Position numbers and translations under genes: made by a program. A DNA stretch of 64,000 bases. It comes from Elmis aenea. Lineage: Eukaryota; Arthropoda; Insecta; Coleoptera; Elmidae. The notes under the pieces were generated by a model, which made no database searches, had not been told where the DNA came from, and saw only the letters and a program-made list of their open reading frames with translations. Positions 1 to 11,900 of this stretch are shown in pieces (position 1 is the first letter of the stretch; each line of letters opens with the position of its first letter). The stretch lies in the NCBI GenBank assembly GCA_947652605.1, contig OX393576.1, forward strand, positions 10,752,575-10,816,574. Direction: 5' to 3'.

Positions 1-314
1 GAATAGAGGGATGTAGACTGATCGATAAAATCAGTAACGAAAAAATTCGAAATAACCTAGGAGTAATAGATATTAGGAAAAAGATGGCGACGAACCAATT
101 AAGATGGCTTGGACATCTACTACGCATGCCAGGAACTAGATACGCGAAAATAGGATGGAAAATAAAGATGGAGGAAAATATAAATAGAGGAAGACCAAGA
201 ATAAAATGGTCAAAAGAAGTGAGGCAGAGGCTAGGAGAAGAACGAGTCAGCTGGAGAGATGTGCCACAATTAGCTAACGATAGGCAGGAGTGGAGAAACA
301 TAATACAGAAATAA
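1..314 (+). mobile_element. Non-LTR retrotransposon ORF2 C-terminal remnant
   Basis: An open frame runs from about position 12 to 314 and ends in TAA. It carries the motif LRWLGHLLRMPGTRYAK followed by a basic RGRPRIKW segment and a Trp-containing tail, which is the usual C-terminal end of insect endonuclease/reverse-transcriptase LINE proteins. The frame continues off the left edge of the window, so the catalytic part is not visible. An A/T-rich AATAA-like tail follows. I infer a 5'-truncated, inactive copy. The subfamily (RTE-like or related) cannot be fixed from this piece. Confidence 0.8.
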
Positions 315-1666
315 AAAATCATACCTCGACACCGAAAGGTACAAGAGGAACCCAAGAAGAAGAAATTAATAAATAATTTTTAACGCTTGAAATCATAATA
401 GTTAACTTTAAAATAAATATCGAACTTTAATATAAATCAGATCGGATATAATTTCCATCTCAAAAGATTCATAAAATTAAGCCCGACAGCATTATGAACC
501 AGAAGCGTGAATATGTTATTGACATGAACTTCATAAAATGATTGCATAAACTACTTTTATATTACTCATATCCAAGCGAATTTTTACTATAATGTGTTTT
601 TGACCGCTCCCTTTTTATTGCTATTTTTTAAATCATAATAATGTTTACATATCAAGTTCGCCTTCTTTAATTTGACATTGTTCTTGAATATGTCGAACCT
701 TGAACAAGGTCGGTTATTCAGAAATGAATCTGACCTACTTTTCGTTTGTTGTTTTAGTCGTACTTTTGCGTATAAAATCGTCACACTAGAAGCCAGACAA
801 TAAAAATTAGGATAACAGTTAAAAAAACAAAACTTTTTCTAGAACTCAACGTATTGGAGAATACAATTCAATAAGAACCGATTAATTGGCCTTTTGCTTG
901 ATTACCGATTCATGGCCTATACTGCATTTAACGATTAATCGGTGTATCCCTATTCTCTGCGCTACGTTGATCTATTTCGCTGTTAAATTACACGTTTCGT
1001 CTATTTTGAACCATCATCATTTTTGAACTTAATTGAAATGTCATTACTATTATCAACACTTGGCTTATCTTGTAAATAATCCATCCATTAACACTTATTT
1101 TCTTAAGCTATTCCTTAACAAATTATAACACTTACTGATTATGAAATATCAGTTACAAAGTTTATATTTAAAAAAAAAATAAACACTATCTAGTAGTCGT
1201 TTACTAAAAACATATCGATAACTTTGTTGTGAAATAATATTTACTAAAGTTGTCACGGATTTTCTCGTTTATCAAGTGGCTGTGTTCATATTATTTTAAA
1301 ACAATTTCTAAATGGTTTGTGTCATTATCAAATAATTTAATAAATAAGAGGGACCCCTTCATTTTTGCTTGATTGATGTCACTTGTCTCTTGTTATTGTG
1401 AAATAGTTTCCGCAATCAAATATTGTGGCCAGAGTTGATTTATTACTGCACGTTGTATGGATTATTTACAATTACAAACGTTCTAGGAAATGTCCAAACT
1501 TGTTACTATACCCAATCGTTGTGTAAATTCAAAATAATATACAAAATGTATATTTTTACGAAAAGAACATGGGAATCTTAGAAGCGGTTAGAGATAAAAA
1601 TTCGTTAAATTAGTAAATAAGAGTATTTTTCTACCACCACTAATGTAAATGACTTTTACCGTAAAG

Positions 1667-1840
1667 CCTGCAGGCATAGCAAGTGAGTCGTAACGCACGG
1701 TAAGCCGAACGCACACTTGTCTAAAATTATCGAAGTAGCCTTACGTCAAACACTGCCTGCATGCATCGTAAGTGAGTTATAACGCACAGTAAGCAAAACG
1801 CACACTTGTCTAGAAACGTCAAAGTAGGCTTACGTCAAAA
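1667..1840. repeat. Two-copy tandem repeat, ~87 bp unit
   Basis: Two adjacent, diverged copies share AAGTGAGT, TAACGCAC, the 15-base core CGCACACTTGTCTAR and CTTACGTCAAA in the same order. The copies start near 1667 and 1755. Both are somewhat GC-richer than their surroundings. Function unknown. Confidence 0.7.
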
Positions 1841-1904
1841 TAGACAAGACAACGTAATTACATGTGCATATTAGCCAAAAAGCTGTTAAAATCGTAGGTA
1901 TTAT

Positions 1905-2165
1905 GTGATCGTAGAAAAAGTAAGCTACATAACACGAGTTACAACTCTTGTTATGTAATATACTATTTTATGCGCCTACTAAGACTCTAAACTGAGAGTT
2001 TCGATTCCGTGTTTAATCCCTGAAATATCCTGAAAAAACAGAACTTTAATTCAAAATTTAAACTATAACTGTCTTATTATCAACATGAGATATCTGAAAT
2101 TTGGTCATCTTAGGTTGGACAAAGGACTGAATTGTCTGGCGTTGTCAAAATTAATCTAGTCAACT
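1905..2165 (+). repeat. Dispersed repeat, copy 1 of 3
   Basis: Contains the string CCTGAAATATCCTGAAAAA at about 2021-2039, followed by a block reading ATCTGAAATTTGGT and then TGTCTGGCGTTGTC. The same ordered blocks recur at about 6640-6860 and, more diverged, at 12890-13095. No open reading frame or terminal repeat was seen. Confidence 0.6.
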
Positions 2166-2282
2166 TAATTTTTGAGTATCAGTAGTAAACTTTTTTTTTC
2201 TCGTTAGTGCCATATTAATTTTCATTCTATCAGTTGATAAATTTCATGATGCAAACAATGATTATAAAACTTTTAAAATATA

Positions 2283-3361
2283 TACAGGTACACAGGATGT
2301 CCTGATTTGAGTTGCTTTATTGGCGCAAATATTTCGCCTAATAATGAAATTACAAAAAACTATTTTGAACATTATACAGCGTAATTCAAAAAGTTTTTTA
2401 TTATACATTTCTCCGAAAATTTTATTCTTAATAAAAATTGGAGCAAGGTCTAAAAGCTGTATTACACTACACAATTTCTTGTACAATTTCTTGTACAATT
2501 TGCTGTCAAAAAAATTTATACTAGATTGTACAGCTGTTGCCAAGTTACAATGTCGTCAATTGACATACGCGAAGTGTCAGTTTACGACCTAAGACGTGTT
2601 GTAACTTGGCAACAGCTGTACAATCTAGTATAAAATTTTTTGACAGCAAATTGTACAAGAAATTGTATAGTGTAATACAGCCATAAAGACTAGTTTTAAG
2701 ATAAAAAACAGTCATAGAGCACTAGATTTTAGCGATTTTTTTAATTTTTGCAAGAGTAAAGTGCCGTTATTTTAAGCGATACATACATTTTTTTATATAA
2801 AACAGAGTTACTTGAAACCTAAAGATTAGGCTAGATTGAAATTTTTACGGTCAAATTTCAATTTTTATATTTTAAGAAATTAAAACATTCAAAAAGTCTG
2901 CAACAAATGGAGAAAAAAGTTATTGATTTATTAGAAAATTTTATTCTTAATAAAAGTTAGTGCATGATCTAAAACTAATATTAAGATGATAAAAAGTTTA
3001 ATAAAAAGTCATAGGACACCAGATTTAGCGATTTTTAAAATATTCGCATGAATAAAGTGCCCTTATTTTTAGAGATACAAACAAATTTTATATGAAAGAG
3101 TTATTTAGAATCTAAAATAAGGCTAGATTTTAATTTTGACGGTCAAATTCCAATTTTTATTGTTTTTAAGAAATTTTAAGCACTACTGCAAATATTTCAA
3201 AAACCGCTAAAATATAGTGTCATATGACTTTTTATTAAACGTTTTTTCATCTTAAAATTAGTTTTAGACCATGCACCAACTTTTATCAACAATAAAATTT
3301 TCTGAGAAATCGATAATAAAAAACTTTTCCATTTGTTGAATACTTTTTGAATGACGCTGTA
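2283..3361. mobile_element. Palindromic (foldback-type) element
   Basis: The segment from 2375 begins TACAGCGTAATTCAAAAAG and the one ending at 3361 reads CTTTTTGAATGACGCTGTA, an inverted pair. Inside, 2480-2550 and 2598-2668 are nearly perfect inverted copies around TTGCCAAGTTACAA, and 2930-3010 pairs with 3215-3305. A further end-like sequence, TACAGGTACACAGGATG, starts at 2283. The element is therefore a composite of nested inverted repeats with no transposase. Small open frames on both strands over 2262-2592 are by-products of the palindrome. Confidence 0.75.
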
Positions 3362-4348
3362 GACTCAAATTTATGAATAACTCTAACAGTGGAACGAACT
3401 CAAAAGATATATATGTTTACAATAAACGAAAATCTTTTTATTAATTTGGCACAATAGGAATATAAAAAACTAGTTAATTAATTTGAATAAAGGTCGATAG
3501 ACTTTTTGCCCAAGGCACTAAAATTTGCATCGATTGACGCTTTTAAATGTAATACCAACGTCAGTATACATATTTTGAAAGAATCTGACGAGCTAATATG
3601 AATACCAAACACATTTAACTTTGGGATGATTCGATTAAATACAATAACACAAGCAAGGTAAAGAAATTTTCCATTTGTTATCTCCACATACACATTCCAA
3701 AAATGCTGAATTGTTGTAGAGTTTTACGTCAATAAAAACGAAATTTATAACCATTTTTTCTAACATGAGGGTTATTTTTTATTTCTGGACATTAAAAAGA
3801 CTTATTTGTTTTTAGTTTTGAAATTGTATGAGGGCACCGGCTAAAAATTTCATAAGGTCAAGTAAACAACTTTGGATTGTGTTTTGTCTTACATACATTT
3901 ATTTTGTTATCAAAAAACCTATCTAAATAATAAATATTAATGATCTGAATGCAAGAAAAAAGAAATTAAATGGTAATTAGTGTTATTTTGACGTCATATA
4001 GGTGCGAGTATACCTTTAAGATTAAAAGAATAAATAATGTTGAAACGATTGAATGTTATTTTTACGCCAAGTAAAAATAACTTAATTTTTAAAAGGAGTA
4101 TATTTAAGATTAAAACAACTTGCTAATTTCTGGCGTGCCATTTTTTGAATAAAAGCATCACTGATTAGCTTTAAGCAATAGAAATATTTAATCGAATTCA
4201 ACCAACTTTTTATCTCTTACCGTTTAGGATATGCCATAACTGATCCACCTACTTGACTTGTATTTATATTGTACAGAGTTAACTTAATAATTGTAAGATG
4301 TTAGTAGATTTTTTCCAAAAAGTTAATACAAACGATTTTAATTTTCAG

Positions 4349-6192
4349 GAAGATCTTTAATATCAGAATTTAATTTGCTATGTGACCGAAAACAACTGAA
4401 CAACTTAGCCGAAATGGTGTTCCTTGCAGGCGTAGCTATTGGAGGATTAGTGTGTGGAGTTATTTCCGATAGATATGGCCGGAAACGTACTCTCATGGCA
4501 TCTGTTCTTATTCAATCAACATTAGGTGAGTACGCACGTTATAAATTAAAAATCTTTTCCATTCCTCACGAACTAGGCAAACATATTAATGGGTTTATTG
4601 AAATTTACAGGAACAATCATTGCATTTGCGCCATGGTTCGAGCTTTATGTGATTCTTCGAGCTGCGCTGGGCTTCATCTCAGTGTCAGTGGTCTTCAGTG
4701 GTTTCGTCCTTTGTATAGAACTGGTTGGAGGTGTTTGGAGAACAGTAGCTGGCATCTCTTACCTTTTCCCCGTGTCCTTGGGCTACATGACCATAGCAGG
4801 AATAGCTTGGATGGTAAGAGACTGGCGGCAGCTGCAACTAGCAATCTCAGTTCCTGGATTTTTGCTGTTGGGCTTGTGGTGGATTTTGCCGGAGTCTCCA
4901 CGATGGCTTCTAGCGATGGGAAAATCACAAGAAGTGATGGCTATTCTTCAGAAAGCTGCTGCTGTTAATGGCAAAGAGCTTCCTCATAATATTGATAAGC
5001 AATTACTACCGACGAGTGATTCGCCTGCTGAGAGCGTTGGAGTCATGGATCTATTCAGGACACCGCGAATGAGGAAGAACACATTGCTGCTATTTATTAT
5101 TTGGTTCGTAGTGTACATTGTCTATTACGGCCTCGTACTTAACATAGGGAACATTGGTGGCGATTTGTACATTAATTCGGTAAGTAGAAAGGTGCACACA
5201 ATTTTATTTGTACAATAAACATCTCCTCTTTCAGGTGCTCTCAGGGGCTGTAGAAGTTCCAGCAGTAGCAGTGAGCATACTTATTTTATTATATATGGGA
5301 AGAAGATGGCCTCTGGCTCTAACGATGATCTTCTCAGGAGCAGCGTGTCTCCTCACGTTGCCTCTACCGTACATTGTAGACGACTATCAGTGGTTAGTCA
5401 CAGCCTTTGCTATGATTGGCAAATTTTCTATAAGCTCAGCGAATGCTGTCATACCAGTTTTCACTGCAGAACTTTATCCAACCATCATACGAAATATTGG
5501 GGTTGGAGCCAGTAACGTTACTGCTGGAATCGCGTTATTATTAGTTCCATACCTTTGGGAAATGGTAAGAACCAACTTTTAAACATTTTTTAAATAGGTT
5601 TTTTTATAAATGAAATTCCAAATCATTTAACATAAAAATTTTATTTAGATTATTAAAGACTATTGTAAAAAGAGTCCATCTGAATAATTTCATTTGTTAA
5701 TTCTCTTTAATTTCCTTGTTCTTCATGTTTTTTATATTGCATGTTACTATACAGTGTGTCCAGAGTTCGAGGCTCACCATGGGTAACTTTTAAAGCGTAA
5801 TAGATACAAGCTCGGTCAAATGGGACAAAAGTTACTACTTCATAGAGCAATACAGCGATGCTTTTGTTTTGGGAATTGCAATAACAGTTTTAAAAGAATA
5901 ATTGAAGATACTACTTAAGTCCCACGCTTAAATTTAAAATTAACTTTTCTTGTCGGCTATAAGTTAATAAAATTGATAACATTTTACTCTACTTCATTTT
6001 AACGTATTTTTAACCTCTGCTTATAATTTACAGGTGTCTGTCCATACCTGTGTACCGATGACTATATTAGGAGTATGCGGTGTCTTTGGGGGAATGTGCG
6101 TCCTCTTTTTGCCCGAAACCAGCAACGCACCACTCAAAGAAAATCTCAAGGATCGTGTTGAACTTCCAAAGATCTCAGATAACCATCCCTAG
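4349..6192 (+). CDS. SLC22-type organic cation/solute transporter (3' part)
   Basis: Four exons, 4349-4525, 4611-5179, 5235-5564 and 6034-6192, join in frame with AG/GT borders and give 410 residues plus stop. The N-terminus is missing: the first visible exon has an acceptor and begins inside the loop before membrane segment 2. Family marks are NLLCDRK in that loop, the major-facilitator motif SDRYGRKR after segment 2, PESPRWLL in the central part and AELYPTIIRN before the last segments. These are typical of SLC22 organic cation transporters, which are plasma-membrane solute carriers; the substrate cannot be told. Several hydrophobic segments (for example around the LILLYMGRRW and LLFIIWFVVYIVYYGLVL stretches) support a multi-pass protein. 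Family members usually have about 500-600 residues, so roughly 100-150 are absent. An AATAAA lies 21 bp past the stop. Confidence 0.85.
5750..5900 (+). mobile_element. Truncated TACAGTGTGTCC-ended repeat
   Basis: Lies in the last intron of the transporter. It begins TACAGTGTGTCCAGAGTTCG and shares its first ~120 bp, including CTCACCATGGGTAACTTTTAA, with the copy at 7840. No inverted partner end was found in this intron, so this is a fragment. Confidence 0.6.
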
Positions 6193-6212
6193 TAAACTAC
6201 GAAAGTGCTGCA

Positions 6213-6218
6213 AATAAA
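6213..6218 (+). promoter_or_regulatory. Poly(A) signal AATAAA of the SLC22-type gene
   Basis: Canonical AATAAA 21 bases downstream of the TAG stop at 6190-6192, giving a very short 3' UTR if used. Further AATAAA copies occur nearby (for example near 6293). Confidence 0.55.
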
Positions 6219-7449
6219 GTTTACAAACATTTCAGAACCGTTCTAGAACTTCCATTTGTTCCTTGTTTCCTAAACAATCGTGAAATAACACAAAAATAAA
6301 GATACAATCTTTATACTTACTAATTAGGTTCCGTTAAGTATTTATTTTTAAAGTCTTAGTTTGTTAAATAATAACATTATTTTGTGTATACTTGTAAATT
6401 GTGTATAAATGTAATTAAATAACATTGGTTCACGTACCAACAAAATATTATGATCAAATTGGTGTCACATACACCTTTACTATTAAGTACAAATGTCTAT
6501 GCAATAATTTTACGTATGTGTATTGTATTATTAGTGTAATAAAACTTATTTTTTATTTATTATTGTCTGTATTTTTGTAATAAATCTCGCAAAAACAATC
6601 CAAAACTGTTAGTAAATTACACAGGTCGATTTTTGTTTGAAAGTGAAGGATAAAATGATGGTTAAATCAGCAAAGAATTGCTTTTTGTGTGGCTACTAAG
6701 AATTTAAACTGTTAGTGTCCATATTGTGCCAGTTCCTGAAATATCCTGAAAAACCAGGGAACGTAATTTTCTTGTTATAGGTATTAGAAATCTGAAATTT
6801 GGTACCCCAACGTTTTGTAAAAATCTAAACCGTCTGGCATTATCTTAATTTTTTTGCGATATGCAGTCCAAACATAAAACCTAGATGTTGTTTAATCATA
6901 TTCCCGCATTGGTTTTTCAGTATGTTATATACGTTTAGGTATAAATCTCCACTTATTTTTATATTCAAAATCAAAATGCAATAGCGAAATAAAAATTAAT
7001 GCATTGTAGACAACTTTCAAGCTTCATGTTTAAATTCTAATGCATTATATGAACACTGTAGGAAACCTTCGATTAAAAAAAATTGAAGTAAATCACTACA
7101 AACAGTGAAATTTTAAAAGAAATACCAATATTATCTTCCCAAAATTAGAAAACTTGAAACTGGCCGATAGAATTAATATAGAAACAAGGGCTCAATACTA
7201 ACGTCTAGAAGAGCGCTTCTGAACCAGTTTCCATCCCCTTGGCCTCACTGTGAAGCGTCTGTACCCCTTGTCAATTGGTCCATTTAAAAAAACCTTATTT
7301 ATGCATAACATACACTGTAAAAAATATTAAGTGCGAGAATAGTTGATTCATGCTTTCCACCAATAAATTTTTCCGGGCATTGTATTTGACAATTACCTCC
7401 TGTAGAAGCTTCATGTCCCCCTTGGGGGTCCATTGAACCCTAGTATAGA

Positions 7450-7830
7450 TCACCTGCCTTACAGTATTAATGTCATCATCCATATAGGCTGTATAAGTTA
7501 GTATATATTGCAAAAGAGGTACCGACGCTTGGACGTTTTTCGCTAAAATTGACGAAACGGCTGTGACATAGTTGGCTAAACAGGCCCAGGTAATTTTAGA
7601 ACAATAACTTTAATAGTTTTCTAGTGATTGTATCTTATACGGGTTGTTGTCTTACGGTATTAATGTTATCATCCACATATATGTGGTATAGATTGCAAAA
7701 AAAAGTACCGACGCTTGGGCGTCTTTTGCTACAATTGACAAAAACGGCTTCGACTATGTTAGCTAAACATGCTCTGATTTTTTAGAACCATGACATAATT
7801 TTTTAATCATTGTATTTTATACGTTACGTT
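7450..7830 (+). repeat. Two-copy direct duplication, ~192 bp
   Basis: Shared blocks appear in the same order at a spacing of about 192 bp: TAATGTCATCATCCA/TAATGTTATCATCCA, GTACCGACGCTTGG and ATTGACRAAA. It lies inside the hAT-like element. Confidence 0.65.
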
Positions 7831-7839
7831 ATCTATAGC

Positions 7840-8310
7840 TACAGTGTGTCCAGAAACCGAGGCTCACCATGGGTAACTTTTAAACTGTATCTAATAGACA
7901 TAAGGTCGGTAAAATGGGCCAAAAGTTACCTACTTCGTAGAGCAATACAGCGATGCTTTTGTTTTTGAAAAAAAAAATCAAGGCTAATTTGATATTGATG
8001 AAAAACCAAAATTGTGTCATATCTTTACATGAATTTATCTCAGTTGGTATGAGATATAGCAAAAAATGTTATTTACAAAACTGGTAGATATTTTTGATCG
8101 CTATGATTTTTTTTAATATTGCATATTTTACGAGATACAGCGTGAACTTGCATTTTTTTAAATGCAAATCATAGTTGATTTTAGTGTCAATCGAGAGCTT
8201 ATCTTTTTCTCTTTTTAATGATGTGCCATATGATACATTTATTTTGAAATTTGACGGTTCTAATATTAAAAAAACGATTTTGATGAAAAAAATTAAGCAA
8301 GCCATGAATT
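7840..8310 (+). mobile_element. TACAGTGTGTCC-ended repeat nested in hAT-like element
   Basis: Begins TACAGTGTGTCCAGAAACCG and follows the copy at 5750 closely for about 130 bp (CTCACCATGGGTAACTTTTAA, then GGTCGGTAAAATGGG). The 3' limit is uncertain. Confidence 0.55.
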
Positions 8311-8906
8311 AATAACGTCGGGATCATCTATTAGCTGATTGGAAACAAAAGAACCCCTTGGGGGTCCAAGGACCCCCGGTTTAGAACCCCTGGTCTAGAA
8401 ACATAGTGGTCCAATTCATAAAAAATTGAGGAACCTACTACACAGCTCTGGGACTTGGCGAAAATTAAATATTAAACAAAAATCATAAAAATTTATGTTT
8501 TTTACCGATTTTAGCTTCAAAATTATGTTTATTACAAATCCTGCTGAGAGCTCTTATATCGATTTAAAAGTGGGCGCCTGGCGTGGGGACGGCGTATTAC
8601 CAACCCTCGTCTGCGAAAATGTGTCCTACTGCTTCTGTGCTGATTCGAAATCAATATGAAACATATGATGTGTTCCGTGCCTGCTCTAAGTGACATTCAG
8701 ACGTGGTTATCCTAAAAGAGGGTTAACTCGACGCCGGTAGAACCCCAGTGAACAAATAACTTATATACATGCGGAATTACGCACGGTGCTGCAATATCAG
8801 CCGCCTCCGATCAACCTAAATAAATGAAAATCGTACCATATTGAAACAAAACTTTTCATTCGTTTGAAAATAATTAGTGGCCGACTGAAAACATTAAAAA
8901 TTAACA

Positions 8907-11900
8907 ATGTTGGAGGGTGTCGTGGCAAGATTATTAAACCAGTTACTGGGCAAATATGTTTTGGATCTAGATACCGAAAACTTAAACGTTGGAATATTTT
9001 CGGGACAGGTGCAGTTAACGGATCTTCAGTTAAAACCTGAAGCTCTTGTAAGTACTTGTTTTCGTTGTATCAGATGTTTTATTTAGGTCATGTACAATTG
9101 GGGTCAGTCCTGTCAAAATTTGTGGAGAATGTTAAAGGATAATTGTAAAGACAAAAGTTTTATGGCACTCAAGATGAATAAAAACCAAGAAACATATGGC
9201 CCGTTTATCATGAAAGTCGTGTTGGTCAATTTTTGAAGAAAAAAAAAGAGAAAACCAATAACTTTATATAATTTAGTATAAACTATTTATTTGTAGTCAA
9301 TTTATAGTGTATATTTTAAAATATCCAACTGAAAGTTTGTTAGTAAATAAATGTATACTTAATTGTGGCCCGCTAAAACTTAAGAGTAGAAAAAATGACC
9401 CGCATTGATATACTTAGAAGTTGGACAGCCCTGTCTTAGGTCATAGTTAGAACAATAATAGATTTTGTCTATTTTTAGTCCCTTTCTATAACTCTCTTGA
9501 ACCCGTACCGTTAGGAACCTTGTGGTGGTACGCTATAAGAAACATGATAAGTGAATTTAATATACAGGGTGTTTCGTAAAAAATGCGACAGAGTTCAGTA
9601 GGTGATTCCTTATCGAAAATTAAGTCTTTTATAAAAATAATTTTTTTTTCCTTAGATATCTCCTTTCGGAGTTACACCCCCCCACCCTTATCAGAAAATT
9701 AGGTTTTTATTTTTTTTCTCAAATTTGAATGAATGTAGGAGAATGATTTTAACAGATGTCTTATGCTTATTAAAAGGTTTCCCATAGTAATATTTTTAAT
9801 CATCTCCCACCTTCACAGGGGGTTGAAAAGTGCGACCCCTGTTGTTTTTTTAATCAAAACTTTTTGGTGGGTTTAAATTTTATAAGTTAAAATTATTATT
9901 TTTTAAGGCCTTATGTATTTAGAAACTTTTTTTATTCTTTAACTGTTCTCGTAAAACCTACAGTTTTTGAGTAAAAAATTATATAAGTGAACATTCATCA
10001 TTAAATATTCCAATACAAAACGACTCATTTTGGTGGTTACCATGGTTTGTTTAGGTTCATATTGGGTAGAATTGACGGGCGTTTTGGCGTTGTCGCCGCG
10101 TAAACGTCAAAATGAATTACACCCGTCAATTCTACCCAATATGAATATGAACAAACCATGTAACCACCATAATAAATCGTTTTAAATTGGAATATTTAAT
10201 GGTGCATGCTTATATTATTTTTTACTCAAAAACTGTAGGTTTTACAAAAAACTTTAAAGAATAAAAAAAAGTTTTTTAATAAACCAAGCTTTCAAAAATA
10301 AATTTTTAAATTGCAAAATGTTAACCCACCAAAAATTTCTGATTAAAATACCAAAATCATTTGAATAAGAATGTTTTAAGAAAACATATTTTAAAACGTA
10401 TTTCTGAATACTACAAAAAAAGAACCTTTTGTAACAAAAATGTTGTTTATAAATCACAGAAATATGTTTTTGAAATAAATCATTTCGTTTCTTTTGGAAT
10501 AAAGAACGTGGGGTGGCATTTTATAGATGCAATCACACAGTAATAGGATTTTTATAAGGCCATTTCAACGCTGTGGTAGTTGGGATTATAAAAGCTTTCG
10601 ATGGCCAGTGTTTTTTTTTTGTAATGGCGTCACTGCCAAGACTTTAGTGCCCAAATAAAATTAATGTACAGGCAAATGTCTTAGTTATGTATCTTAATTT
10701 GCGACATTTACTGAAGTGTAACAGCTTGAAAACTGAACAATAGCAGTTGTAAGACGTAATATTATTCTTATCCTGGCCAATCAATTACATTTTCATATAT
10801 GTATTATACAATTTTAATTAAAAAATGCATATTTACCAAAGTTTAAATGTTTCCTTACTTAGGGAACAATTTTTTTTGCATCTTTAGATGTTTATATTTT
10901 GCTAGTTACTTTTGTTTCATATCCATAACATTCGTTTATTTCACTGCTGTTCTATGCTCGAATTCCTGACAAAAAGATCTTCAGTCATTTCTATATTTTC
11001 TGCCAGATATGTCTTTATCAAGTAAACAGAAGCGACGCAAAAAGTTTCATTAGCTGAAAGTTTTAATTCCCAATTCCAAACGTCAGTTTCTTTTCGCAGT
11101 GTATATTCTCTCCAGAAAATAATACGTTTCTAATTATTAAAAAGAAAATGCTTGAGGACAAAATACCCGTCTCATGGACAATATACAAAACCCAAAACAC
11201 TGTTAAACATTGTATTTGTTTCAAAATTATTTGTTTGTAATACTCATACATCAGAATTATATTTTATTGAGTAAATAATTATTAGGGTTTCTCAGGTTCC
11301 ATATTGTTATCGTAAAGTTTGTGTACTATGAGTAAGCCCTAAAAACAACCTGTTTGCTAGATTTTTAAGGTTGAAAGTTGATTATAATAAACTACTTAGT
11401 TTAATTTTTAAGACTTTAAAAATTTTTTTGTTTCCTTTAGGCGCAAAATATATCTTCATGACCTACTGATACAAAAATGCAAAATCTTAAGATAAATCAA
11501 AGTAGCCAGGAAAAAAAAACAATAACCGATTTCATTTGTTTTATTACGACCCTTGCTTGTTTATGTCACTCTTAAAACAGTAACATTTAAACAAATGTAA
11601 TGCGAAATTAAAATAATTAAACTACTAGTCATAATATGATACTTTCTTCATACTACGTATGGCGAAAGTAAAAAACGATTTAAAATATTTACATATGATG
11701 ATTTACATTATTTCCGTTAACACAATTGATATAATAGACAAGCAAGGGTCGAAATAAAACAATTGAAGTCAATTATTGTTTTTTGCCATGGCAACCTTGA
11801 TTTTTATCTTAAGATTTTGCATTTTTTTAAAGATTATTTCGCTTATTTTCAAAAATAGACATATAAAATATTATATCATTGTAAAGAGAAAAAAATAGTC

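Larger units (their letters stand above)
315..4348. other. AT-rich stretch with repeats, no gene seen
   Basis: No coding exon is recognisable here, although the missing first exon(s) of the transporter starting at 4349 should lie upstream on this strand if the gene is intact. The stretch holds a two-copy tandem repeat (1667-1840), one copy of a dispersed repeat (about 1905-2165), a roughly 1-kb palindromic element (2375-3361) and a short hAT-like piece around 870-950. That piece contains inverted ACCGATTAAT/ATTAATCGGT motifs and ends with a TAGGGATA-type terminus read on the minus strand. Short open frames here look random. Confidence 0.6.
7210..8392. mobile_element. Non-autonomous hAT-like element with 8-bp target duplication
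   Basis: The 8-mer GTCTAGAA occurs at 7202-7209 and again at 8393-8400, directly flanking the segment. The right end reads GGTTTAGAACCCCTG and the left end GAGCGCTTCTGAACC; inverted, they agree at about 10 of 15 bases. An 8-bp duplication with CAGGGGTTCT-type ends is typical of hAT transposons. No transposase frame is present. Internally there is a two-copy direct duplication (about 7450-7640 and 7640-7830, sharing GTACCGACGCTTGG) and a nested TACAGTGTGTCC fragment from 7840. Confidence 0.65.
6219..8906. other. Intergenic spacer between transporter and Vps13
   Basis: No coding exon seen. It contains copy 2 of the dispersed repeat (about 6640-6860) and a hAT-like element (7210-8392) that itself holds a duplicated segment and a palindromic-family fragment. 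The Vps13 promoter and 5' UTR must lie in the last few hundred bases (about 8401-8906) unless there is an untranslated first exon elsewhere. No core promoter motif was convincing. Confidence 0.5.
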
